A stretch of 5,744 nucleotides of DNA, from positions 1 to 5,744 of the forward strand of contig JAAYKT010000133.1 in NCBI GenBank assembly GCA_012522255.1. Reading direction: 5' to 3'. The position numbers and the translations under genes are program-made. Below the pieces are notes generated by a model, which saw only the letters and a program-made list of their open reading frames with translations, was not told the DNA's origin and did not search any database. Shown one piece after another: positions 1-5,744 of the stretch (its first letter is position 1; each line of letters opens with the position of its first letter). Source of the stretch: Clostridiales bacterium. GTDB taxonomy: Bacteria > Bacillota > Clostridia > Lutisporales > Lutisporaceae.

Positions 1-1
1 A

Positions 2-94
2 ATCTCTGCAAAACCCCAGGATAAGACATTTCCTAGAGGCAAAGCTCAAGATGGATTGAGTAAGGGAAGTGAAATATTGCGATATCAAGAGTAA
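2..94 (+). CDS. Possible 3' end of an upstream gene (partial, unknown function)
   Basis: One reading frame stays open from the window edge for about 30 codons and ends at a TAA at 92-94. Its last residues are polar and charged, ending ...SEILRYQE. It stops 38 bases before the next start codon, a normal operon spacing. I recognise no family in such a short tail. A second frame is open from base 3 to a TGA at 57-59 (ending ...LEAKLKMD) and is a real alternative, so even the frame is uncertain. Either way the region reads more like the end of a co-directional gene than a dedicated promoter region. The sequence to the left of the window would settle it. Confidence 0.35.
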   Translation: MSAKPQDKTFPRGKAQDGLSKGSEILRYQE

Positions 95-120
95 AAAAGA
101 GGAAAAGAAAGATCATTAAG

Positions 121-128
121 GGAGGTGA
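121..128 (+). promoter_or_regulatory. Ribosome binding site of the Wzy-like gene
   Basis: GGAGGTGA is a near-perfect Shine-Dalgarno sequence lying 4 bases before the ATG at 133 (GGAGG itself is 7 bases away). It fixes that ATG as the start. No convincing -35/-10 promoter pair is visible between base 1 and this site. Confidence 0.85.
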
Positions 129-132
129 ATGT

Positions 133-1362
133 ATGAAAAGGGCGCAGCGAAGCGATGTTTTTAGGTTTCTGTTAATCGTATTGATTATAGTCCATTTTGT
201 TGAATTCAGCATATATTCATCGATTGTGACATACCAATTGAAATTCCTTATTCCACTGATAATGGTTATCGAATGGCTTGTAAGGATTAGATTTAAAGTG
301 AAATTCAGAATAAATTCAGCACCTCTTTTCTTCATGGTATATATCTTATTTGTCGTTTTAGTGCTAAGTCTTTTGAATACTGAGAACGAGTCAGAAGCCA
401 TTATTCAAGGGTTATCCTATGTGATTTTGCTAATAGTTTCTTTTTTGGTTGTACCCAATTATATTGAGACAAAGGAAGACTACGTTAAATTTCTAAAACT
501 TTTCTTTATAATGTTTTTTATGTTGTTATTAGCCAATGTCATTTTAGGTCGATTAATGCCAGGAGTTGCTTTTACTAATTTTAACAACAGACTTAGATAC
601 CGAGGTGTTTTTGGAAACCCTAATAGTCTAGGTTTTTTTAGCATGATGGGTTTGATTGTTTCTATCTCTTTAACGGTTCTTACGAGTAAAAAGCATTACC
701 TATATTCTGGCATTTTATTTCTTTCACTAATTTATTATTCCGACTCAAATACATCATTAATTGCATCAATGTTATTTATAGTTAGCATGGTTTTAATATG
801 GGGATTGTTTAAAGGGAACTCATTGGCACGTGTATTATCAATTTTATCCACAACATTGCTTCTAACAAGTATTATTCTTGGAGTTATTTGGATTTCTTTT
901 AACTCAAATGTATATTCTTTAGAACGAGTCGATGAGATTTTTCATAGCAGAGTTAGTCGATCTTTAATCAGTATATCAGATTATGATTTTTTGGACTTCT
1001 TAATAGGTAAAGGTATAGCGAGTCGTGTTACGAATCCACATAACGCTGTCATAAATACATTGGTTGAATTAGGCTTATTAGGACTAACAATGATATATGG
1101 TATAAAATTGTATATAGCAGGTTATGCCTTAATTGTTATAAAGAATAGTGCGAATATCTTTTGTCAAAAAATGATGATGATTAGTGTTTCGATGCTATTG
1201 ACTTTCTTCGTATTTGGTATTGCTGAAAGTGTATCAATCAGTTTAGGGAATATTGTAAGTGTTTTTATGTGGGCTAGTTTTGGTGCACAGATGGGTTTGG
1301 CCCAAAAGGGTAGATATCAAAGGAAAGGGTGTCATAATGAGAAACGTTATGTCGTTAGATGA
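133..1362 (+). CDS. O-antigen ligase/polymerase-like membrane protein (Wzy_C superfamily)
   Basis: This 409-residue polytopic membrane protein probably joins lipid-linked polysaccharide repeat units on the outer face of the membrane (Wzy polymerase), or ligates finished glycan to an acceptor. The sequence shows about 10-12 hydrophobic segments, roughly at residues 11-30, 33-52, 64-81, 92-110, 120-140, 163-183, 188-226, 232-256, 306-335, 345-366 and 370-388. Two family hallmarks are visible: YRGVFGNPNSLGFF at 156-169, with Arg157 in an outer-loop position, and NPHNAVINTLVELGLLGL at 301-318, which carries the His-Asn followed by the E-x-G-L-x-G-L signature. The hydrophilic stretch at about 257-305 is the usual large periplasmic/extracellular loop. 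The length is typical of the family. The C-terminal tail (about 391-409) is basic, cytoplasmic in appearance, and partly encoded within the overlap with the LicD gene. In a Gram-positive capsule-type locus polymerase is likelier than ligase, but these enzymes are too divergent for sequence to decide this. Superfamily assignment is firm; exact role is inferred. Confidence 0.85.
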   Translation: MKRAQRSDVFRFLLIVLIIVHFVEFSIYSSIVTYQLKFLIPLIMVIEWLVRIRFKVKFRINSAPLFFMVYILFVVLVLSLLNTENESEAIIQGLSYVILLIVSFLVVPNYIETKEDYVKFLKLFFIMFFMLLLANVILGRLMPGVAFTNFNNRLRYRGVFGNPNSLGFFSMMGLIVSISLTVLTSKKHYLYSGILFLSLIYYSDSNTSLIASMLFIVSMVLIWGLFKGNSLARVLSILSTTLLLTSIILGVIWISFNSNVYSLERVDEIFHSRVSRSLISISDYDFLDFLIGKGIASRVTNPHNAVINTLVELGLLGLTMIYGIKLYIAGYALIVIKNSANIFCQKMMMISVSMLLTFFVFGIAESVSISLGNIVSVFMWASFGAQMGLAQKGRYQRKGCHNEKRYVVR

Positions 1363-2152
1363 TATGAGGTTAATTCAATTAGAAATATTAAGTCATATTA
1401 AGAATGTCTGTGAAGTGAATAATATAAAATTTTATCTCGGAGGAGGTACGCTATTAGGAGCGATAAGACATAAAGGTTACATTCCATGGGATGATGATAT
1501 TGATATTTTTATGTTTAGAGAGGATTACTTAAATCTCCTAAATTTATTGAGAAAGAGCAAAGACAACGAGTTCAAAGTACTATCATCATCGGATAATAGC
1601 GATTACTATTATCCTTTTGCTAAGGTGGTTAAGACAAGTACCTATATGGTTGAAGAGAACACACCAGAAATTAAAGGGTATGGAGTATATGTGGATGTTT
1701 TTCCAATTGATGGGTTACCCAATAATAGATTAGTACGAAGAATACACTTTACCACAATACTAATTATGTTAAAAATGCTTAATTTTTCTACGACATATAA
1801 ATGTTCAGGGAAAAGCAGTATATTAAAAAAGTTTACTAAGTATTGTTTATGGACCATTTTCAGGCCTATTGGTTACCAAAGATTTTTAAAGAAGATAGAT
1901 AAGAGATTATTGAAATACAGTGAAAAAGGTAGCAAGTTTGTAGCGTGTTGTGTTGGAAGTTACGGACTAAGAGAGGTAGTACCAAAAAGTATTTTTGATG
2001 AAACAATATTGGTGAGATTTGAAGATGAGGAGTATTATGCTCCTAAAGGATTCGATAAGTATCTAAGTAATTTATACGGGGATTACATGACTTTACCTCC
2101 TGCAGAAAAAAGAGTTCGTAATCATAGTAATATAGCTTATTGGCTGGACTAA
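1337..2152 (+). CDS. LicD family phosphotransferase
   Basis: LicD proteins transfer a phospho-substituent (phosphocholine in the classic pneumococcal and Haemophilus cases, phosphoglycerol or phosphoribitol in relatives) from a CDP-activated donor to a sugar, using a nucleotidyltransferase-like fold at the cytoplasmic face. From the chosen start the protein is 271 residues, normal for the family. The diagnostic N-terminal block is complete: YLGGGTLLGAIRH at 33-45 and PWDDDIDI at 50-57, whose aspartates are the expected metal ligands. Next come VDVFPIDGLP at 119-128, a more hydrophobic middle (about 136-180), and the C-terminal LYGDYMTLPP with a basic R-x-x-NHS segment at about 246-264. The frame is open back to an ATG at 1259, but those 26 extra residues have no family character and lie inside the preceding gene, whereas ATG 1337 has an AAAGGG-type site (about 1324-1329) seven bases upstream. 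The start therefore overlaps the Wzy-like gene by 26 bp, suggesting translational coupling. The cytidylyltransferase downstream may make its CDP donor. No choline-handling genes are present, so the cargo is unknown. Confidence 0.9.
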   Translation: MRNVMSLDDMRLIQLEILSHIKNVCEVNNIKFYLGGGTLLGAIRHKGYIPWDDDIDIFMFREDYLNLLNLLRKSKDNEFKVLSSSDNSDYYYPFAKVVKTSTYMVEENTPEIKGYGVYVDVFPIDGLPNNRLVRRIHFTTILIMLKMLNFSTTYKCSGKSSILKKFTKYCLWTIFRPIGYQRFLKKIDKRLLKYSEKGSKFVACCVGSYGLREVVPKSIFDETILVRFEDEEYYAPKGFDKYLSNLYGDYMTLPPAEKRVRNHSNIAYWLD

Positions 2153-2219
2153 ATAGTGGAGTTATAGAACCATGCTTGTAAAGCATTTAAAATGTGAGTT
2201 TTGTATGCGATTTTAACAT

Positions 2220-2226
2220 GGAGGGG
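2220..2226 (+). promoter_or_regulatory. Ribosome binding site of the cytidylyltransferase gene
   Basis: GGAGGGG lies 9 bases before the ATG at 2236 and is a strong Shine-Dalgarno sequence that supports this start. It sits at the end of an 83-bp gap, the largest between complete genes in the window. Confidence 0.75.
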
Positions 2227-2235
2227 TAGATAAAT

Positions 2236-2970
2236 ATGAGAAATATTGTTGTTATTTTTGCAGGTGGAGTAGGAACTCGTATGAAAAATACAGACAAACC
2301 CAAGCAATTTTTAAGAATAGATGGGAAACCGATAATAATACACACATTAGAAAAATTCGAAACGTGTACTATGATTGATGCTATAGCAGTCGCTTGTAAT
2401 AAAGACTATATGGACAATTTAAACGAGTTATTAATCGAGTTTGACATAAAAAAAGTGAAGTGGGTGGTTCCGGGAGGAGAAACTGGTCAATTGTCTATAT
2501 TTAATGGACTTGATGTAGTATATAATGACAAGAATGTGTGTGAAGATGCTGTGGTGTTGATACATGATGGGGTAAGGCCAGTTATTGATAATCAGTTAAT
2601 ATTAGAGAATATTGTTACAGCTAGGACTTACGGCAATGCTGTTACAGTAGTTAATGCTACAGAAACGATTGTTGTAAGTAAAGATAAGCGTAATATGGAT
2701 GATTTGTTAGAAAGAGATGTCATATATTTTGCAAAAGCCCCACAAACATTCTTTTTGAAGGAAATTCATTCAGTACATTTGAAGGAGATGGAAAGTGACA
2801 GTATAAAAAATGTTGACTCATGTAGTATGATGTTTAAATACGGTCATAAGCTTAATTTCGTGAAAGGGAAAAGTTCAAACATAAAAATTACTACATATGA
2901 AGACTATTATATATTCAAGGCTTTATATGAGTTAGAGCAAAAACGAAAAATGGACGATATGTTAACTTGA
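2236..2970 (+). CDS. IspD/TarI-family cytidylyltransferase (CDP-polyol or CDP-sugar synthesis)
   Basis: This 244-residue cytoplasmic enzyme belongs to the family that joins CTP to a phosphorylated polyol: IspD uses methylerythritol 4-phosphate and TarI uses ribitol 5-phosphate. Seen directly are the N-terminal CTP-binding loop FAGGVGTRM at 8-16 followed by KPKQFL at 21-26 (Arg15 and Lys23 in the catalytic positions), the GGETGQLS loop at 80-87, IHDGVRP at 109-115, TETIVV at 142-147, an Arg at 160 before APQTF at 168-172, and NIKITT at 215-220. Ala168 replaces the Thr of the common TPQ motif. The AGG-x-GTRM, KPKQFL and IHT-x-EKF signatures read more like TarI than housekeeping IspD. The polysaccharide setting also argues against a role in isoprenoid synthesis. 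The neighbouring LicD gene could use its CDP product, and the following SDR gene, 42 bp downstream, may make the precursor or modify the product. Related cytidylyltransferase/SDR pairs occur in capsule loci, including some pneumococcal types where I recall a CDP-mannitol route being proposed. Family is firm; the substrate is not determined, so I give no gene symbol. Confidence 0.88.
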   Translation: MRNIVVIFAGGVGTRMKNTDKPKQFLRIDGKPIIIHTLEKFETCTMIDAIAVACNKDYMDNLNELLIEFDIKKVKWVVPGGETGQLSIFNGLDVVYNDKNVCEDAVVLIHDGVRPVIDNQLILENIVTARTYGNAVTVVNATETIVVSKDKRNMDDLLERDVIYFAKAPQTFFLKEIHSVHLKEMESDSIKNVDSCSMMFKYGHKLNFVKGKSSNIKITTYEDYYIFKALYELEQKRKMDDMLT

Positions 2971-3000
2971 GTTACTCTTTAAGGAAAAGAAACAATTACA

Positions 3001-3006
3001 GGAGGT
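3001..3006 (+). promoter_or_regulatory. Ribosome binding site of the SDR gene
   Basis: GGAGGT lies 6 bases before the ATG at 3013. It is a strong site that fixes the start, within a 42-bp gap that shows no terminator or promoter. Confidence 0.8.
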
Positions 3007-3012
3007 ACGGAA

Positions 3013-4086
3013 ATGTTAGAGATAAATCAGACGGTTCTGGAAGATCTAAAAGCTATAGTAAGTGAAGATATTGACTGGCAAAAGCTAAAAGGTTCTAAAG
3101 TAGTGGTTACAGGAGCTAATGGTATGATCGCATCGTATGTTTGTTTGTCACTCCTGTACATCAATGATATTATGGATTTAGGGATAAAAGTAATTGCTCT
3201 TGTCCGAAATAAGATGAGAGGTGAGAGCAAATTTTCGAATATTTTACATAGAAAAGATTTCGTAATGTTAGTTCAAGACGTTTGTGATGAACTCAAATAT
3301 AAAGAAGGTTTTGATTATCTTATACATGCAGCAAGTCCGACTAGCCCGAGTCAATTTATATCCAATCCAGTAGGAACTATAAAGGCCAATACAATGGGAA
3401 CAATAAATATGTTAGATGTAGCGGTTGAGAGGAAAGTAAAGGGATTTATGATTTTATCAACTCGTGAGGTATATGGATCATTTAGCGATAATCGAGATTT
3501 TGTTAATGAAAACGATTTCGGTGCTGTTAATCCAGCGCTTGTTCGATCTTGTTATCCTGAAGGAAAGAGGCTGAGCGAGACTCTTTGTTCTGCCTATAAA
3601 CATCAATATAAACTAAACTGCAAGGTTGCAAGAATTGCTCACACATACGGCCCTGGTATGCAAATCAGTGACGGCAGAGTTGTAGGAGATTTTATTGGCA
3701 ATGTAGTAAAAGGTGAGAACATTACCATGAATAGTGACGGAAGTTCAGTTCTAGGGTTGACATATATAAGCGATTTGATCCGCGGACTATTTAGATTGTT
3801 ATTAGATTTTGAGGACATGACGTACAATATATCGAGTAAACAGTCCGTAGTAACAGTAAAAGAATTAGCAGACACTTTGGCGAAGTTGTACAAAGAACGC
3901 AAAATCAATGTTGTGCAAACAACAGTTAATGCCAATATTCGAAGAGGCTATTTGAGCAATAAAGTGCCTTTATTAGATTCTACTAAAGCAGAAACCGAAG
4001 GGTGGATATCTCAAGTAAGTATTCAAGAAGGGTTAAAAAGAACCATAGAATACTTTGATAACGAATACAAATGCAAAATTCTATAA
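3013..4086 (+). CDS. Extended SDR, NAD-dependent epimerase/dehydratase family (UDP-glucuronate decarboxylase-like)
   Basis: This 357-residue cytoplasmic enzyme has the NAD(P)-binding Rossmann fold of nucleotide-sugar epimerases, dehydratases and decarboxylases. It has an N-terminal extension of about 28 residues, then the dinucleotide motif TGANGMIA at 33-40, HAAS at 105-108, the strand STREVYG at 149-155, and the catalytic pair in YPEGK (Tyr181, Lys185). Thr150 and Glu152 fall where UDP-glucuronate decarboxylases carry their catalytic Thr and Glu. The C-terminal substrate domain has RIAHTYGPGM at 207-216 and DGRVVGDFIGNVV at 220-232, both close to the decarboxylase subfamily. The segment at 242-254, normally G-x-x-x-x-R-x-x-x-Y-V-x-D, has Leu247 where the usual nucleotide-phosphate-binding Arg would be, so the substrate may differ from an ordinary UDP- or dTDP-sugar. 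Position after a TarI-like gene suggests it acts on a CDP-linked product or helps make its precursor. Fold and cofactor class are firm; reaction and substrate are unknown. The stop is only 10 bases before the flippase start, suggesting co-translation. Confidence 0.87.
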   Translation: MLEINQTVLEDLKAIVSEDIDWQKLKGSKVVVTGANGMIASYVCLSLLYINDIMDLGIKVIALVRNKMRGESKFSNILHRKDFVMLVQDVCDELKYKEGFDYLIHAASPTSPSQFISNPVGTIKANTMGTINMLDVAVERKVKGFMILSTREVYGSFSDNRDFVNENDFGAVNPALVRSCYPEGKRLSETLCSAYKHQYKLNCKVARIAHTYGPGMQISDGRVVGDFIGNVVKGENITMNSDGSSVLGLTYISDLIRGLFRLLLDFEDMTYNISSKQSVVTVKELADTLAKLYKERKINVVQTTVNANIRRGYLSNKVPLLDSTKAETEGWISQVSIQEGLKRTIEYFDNEYKCKIL

Positions 4087-4087
4087 T

Positions 4088-4092
4088 GGTGA
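4088..4092 (+). promoter_or_regulatory. Weak ribosome binding site that bears on the MurJ-like start
   Basis: GGTGA lies directly after the SDR stop codon. It is 4 bases from ATG 4097 (short) and 13 from ATG 4106 (long), so neither start has ideal spacing. Coupling to termination of the upstream gene may compensate. This is clearly weaker than the GGAGG sites of the other genes. Confidence 0.45.
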
Positions 4093-4096
4093 AAGA

Positions 4097-5638
4097 ATGA
4101 TTAACATGAAAAAGACTGTAGCTATAATAACGATGATTACGATTGTTGCCAAAATAGTTGGTTTTGGTAGAGAAATGGCGTTATCTTTTGTCTATGGAGC
4201 TTCCGAAATAAGCGATGCCTATCTGATTGCTAATACTATTCCTAATGTGATTTTTGGAGCGGTTTCATCTGGATTGATAGCTGCATTTATTCCAATGTAT
4301 TCGAAAATTAGAGAAGAGTCGGGAGAGATAAAAGCAGATAGGTTCACTAACAATTTGGTAAACTTGTTGGTAATTAAATGTACCATGATAGTATTAATAG
4401 GTATTGTTTTTACTAATCAAATTGTAAAGATATTTGCTAGTGGGTTTGAAAGTGAATTACTTAACTTAACGGCAGACTTTACAAGAATTAGTTTATTAGC
4501 AATATACTTTATGGGACTAGCCTCAATTTTTACTGGGTATCTTCAGTTAAAAGGGAATCATGTGGTTCCTGCACTGATTTCATTATCGTTTAATTTCGGC
4601 CTGATTTCATCAATATTTTTAAGTTCAAAATTCAATATTTATATGTTAGCTATTGGAATTCCAATAGCTGCAGGGCTTAAATTTGCTATTATGATTCCGA
4701 GTGTCTATAGGATGGGTTTTAGGTATAAACTATTCATGAGCTTCAGAGACAAGGACTTACTAAAAATGGCCTATATTACCGCACCTGTTATATTAGGGCT
4801 TTCGGTAAATCAACTCAATGTATTGGTCGATCGAACATTGGCTTCACAAATTACAACTGGCGGTATTTCAGCTCTTAATTATGCAAGTAGACTAAATGGA
4901 TTTGTGCATGGAATTTTTGTTTTGCCAGCTATTACAGTTTTGTATCCTAGTATATCAAAACTTGTAGCCGAAAACAAAATGGAGAGATTAAAAAAAACAT
5001 TATCAGAGTCTATAACAGGTATTAATTTGTTAGTGACGCCGGCTATTATTGGCTCCATAATTTTTGCTACGCCGATAGTCAATTTATTGTTTGGAAGAGG
5101 ATCTTTTAACGAAGAAGCTACCGTTATGACCTCTTCTGCTTTGGTTTATTACTCGCTAGGTATGGTTAGTGTAGGACTAAGAGAATTATTATCTAGAGTT
5201 TTTTATTCAATGCAAGATACGAAAACACCGATGATTAATGCAACGATAGGCATGCTCTTAAATATTGCATTGAATTTTTGGTTGACAAGGTTTATGGGAC
5301 TAGATGGTTTGGCAATGGCTACTAGCATATCAGCAACGGTGACTCTAGTTCTGATGTTCATGAGCTTAAGAAGTAAAATAGGAGCATTTGGAATAACAAA
5401 TGTGTTTAAATCATTTTTGAAAATATTGATATCATCCCTTATAATGGGGCTAGTTGCTATGCTTAGTTTTTCCTTTTTCTCCACGATAATATCGAATTAT
5501 AATGTTGTATTACTAACAGCGATCGCAACAGGAACTATGACATATTTTGTAGTAGTTTACTTTATGAGAATTGAGGATGTGGACGCAACCATTCGGGCAA
5601 TAAGAAAGAAATTAAATATATATCCCATATTTCGCTAA
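4097..5638 (+). CDS. MurJ/MviN family lipid-linked glycan flippase
   Basis: MurJ-family proteins (MOP superfamily) flip lipid-linked glycan precursors across the cytoplasmic membrane; the canonical cargo is lipid II. The protein is 513 residues with about 14 hydrophobic segments, matching the family's usual length (E. coli 511). Visible signatures are GFGREMALS at 22-30, SDAYLIANTIPN at 39-50, NYASRLNGF at 261-269, LFGRGSF at 331-337, MQDTKTPM at 372-379 and LDGLAMATS at 402-410. Arg25, Asp40 and Arg265 match E. coli MurJ Arg24, Asp39 and Arg270. Lys19 replaces Arg18, the Arg52-Arg53 pair is absent (Phe53-Gly54), and Gly268 stands where E. coli has Glu273. I believe some of these changes are common in Gram-positive homologues. 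The start is uncertain: ATG 4097, ATG 4106 (giving MKKTVAII, a typical family beginning, 510 residues) or an upstream TTG at 4055 that would overlap the SDR gene. Its place behind polysaccharide genes suggests a dedicated copy moving the locus's repeat unit in place of Wzx, rather than the housekeeping lipid II flippase; this is inference. Confidence 0.88.
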   Translation: MINMKKTVAIITMITIVAKIVGFGREMALSFVYGASEISDAYLIANTIPNVIFGAVSSGLIAAFIPMYSKIREESGEIKADRFTNNLVNLLVIKCTMIVLIGIVFTNQIVKIFASGFESELLNLTADFTRISLLAIYFMGLASIFTGYLQLKGNHVVPALISLSFNFGLISSIFLSSKFNIYMLAIGIPIAAGLKFAIMIPSVYRMGFRYKLFMSFRDKDLLKMAYITAPVILGLSVNQLNVLVDRTLASQITTGGISALNYASRLNGFVHGIFVLPAITVLYPSISKLVAENKMERLKKTLSESITGINLLVTPAIIGSIIFATPIVNLLFGRGSFNEEATVMTSSALVYYSLGMVSVGLRELLSRVFYSMQDTKTPMINATIGMLLNIALNFWLTRFMGLDGLAMATSISATVTLVLMFMSLRSKIGAFGITNVFKSFLKILISSLIMGLVAMLSFSFFSTIISNYNVVLLTAIATGTMTYFVVVYFMRIEDVDATIRAIRKKLNIYPIFR

Positions 5639-5744
5639 ACAGAATGTAGATTTCCCGAATTATTGATCTGCCCTTAGGTTTCGGTGAAAATGTTGGTTGG
5701 AATTCCCAAATAACGCAGTATCTTGGCCTGACTATCATTAAGTG
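5639..5744. other. Non-coding tail, no supported feature
   Basis: These 106 bases after the flippase stop hold no open frame of useful length and no start with a good ribosome binding site. They lack a GC-rich hairpin with a T-tract, so no intrinsic terminator is visible. The best inverted repeats are a 5-bp stem CCGAA/TTCGG (5655-5659 with 5680-5684, loop of 20) and the 8-bp palindrome GGAATTCC near 5699, neither convincing. The polysaccharide operon may continue beyond the window. Confidence 0.5.

Noticed and set aside
33..401. 122-codon open frame on the minus strand across the start of the Wzy-like gene
   Set aside because: It is antisense to a well-supported membrane protein gene, has no family motifs, and its composition is what the complement of hydrophobic codons gives.
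1259..1336. Longer LicD N-terminus starting at ATG 1259
   Set aside because: The 26 extra residues lie wholly inside the Wzy-like gene, do not resemble LicD, and there is a better-placed ribosome site before ATG 1337.
2177..2217. Possible promoter (TTGTAA ... TATGCG or TTTAAC) before the cytidylyltransferase gene
   Set aside because: The hexamers match the consensus poorly and the spacings are off; AT-rich sequence produces such matches by chance.
2236..2970. Reading this gene as housekeeping ispD of the MEP isoprenoid pathway
   Set aside because: The motifs fit TarI-type proteins at least as well, and the neighbours are all surface-glycan genes with no isoprenoid gene nearby.
4055..4096. 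TTG start at 4055 for the MurJ-like gene
   Set aside because: It would add 14 polar residues before the first membrane helix, unlike MurJ proteins that begin within a few residues of it, and no good ribosome site precedes it.
4086..4100. Four-codon frame ATG-GTG-AAA-GAA-TGA linking the SDR stop and the flippase start through TAATG and ATGA overlaps
   Set aside because: It is neat as a possible reinitiation relay, but it is short enough to be chance and has no separate ribosome site.
5655..5707. Inverted repeats CCGAA/TTCGG and GGAATTCC after the flippase gene, considered as terminator or operator
   Set aside because: The stems are only 5 bp with a 20-base loop, or a plain 8-bp palindrome, and neither is followed by a T-tract.

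Overview
The window is an AT-rich (by eye about one third G+C), densely packed, one-directional stretch of a cell-surface polysaccharide locus. All five complete genes are on the + strand. Strong GGAGG-type ribosome binding sites, ATG starts, a MurJ whose N-terminus resembles clostridial/bacillar versions, and a TarI-like cytidylyltransferase all suggest a low-GC Gram-positive bacterium (Bacillota). This is an inference from style and gene content; no species can be named.

Layout: (1) bases 1-94 probably hold the last codons of an upstream gene of unknown function. (2) 133-1362 encodes a multi-pass membrane protein of the Wzy / O-antigen ligase superfamily. (3) 1337-2152, overlapping it by 26 bp, encodes a LicD-family phosphotransferase. 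(4) 2236-2970 encodes an IspD/TarI-type cytidylyltransferase. (5) 3013-4086 encodes an extended SDR (NAD-dependent epimerase/dehydratase fold, UDP-glucuronate decarboxylase-like). (6) 4097-5638 encodes a MurJ/MviN-type flippase. (7) 5639-5744 is a non-coding tail with no terminator or start that I can support. No glycosyltransferase lies in the window; those genes would have to be elsewhere in the locus.

How they may work together (inference): the cytidylyltransferase would make a CDP-activated polyol or sugar, with the adjacent SDR making the precursor or modifying the product. LicD would transfer the phospho-substituent to a lipid-linked oligosaccharide, the MurJ-like protein would flip that intermediate across the membrane, and the Wzy-like protein would polymerise or ligate it outside. 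The result would be a phosphopolyol- or phosphosugar-decorated capsule or exopolysaccharide. The individual families are well known. The less ordinary points are the LicD + cytidylyltransferase + SDR set (a possible CDP-X module of unknown substrate), the loss in the SDR of an arginine usually conserved in nucleotide-sugar SDRs, and the use of a MurJ-family protein where a Wzx flippase would be expected. I see no mobile element, CRISPR array, rRNA or tRNA, and nothing that clearly amounts to a wholly new system.
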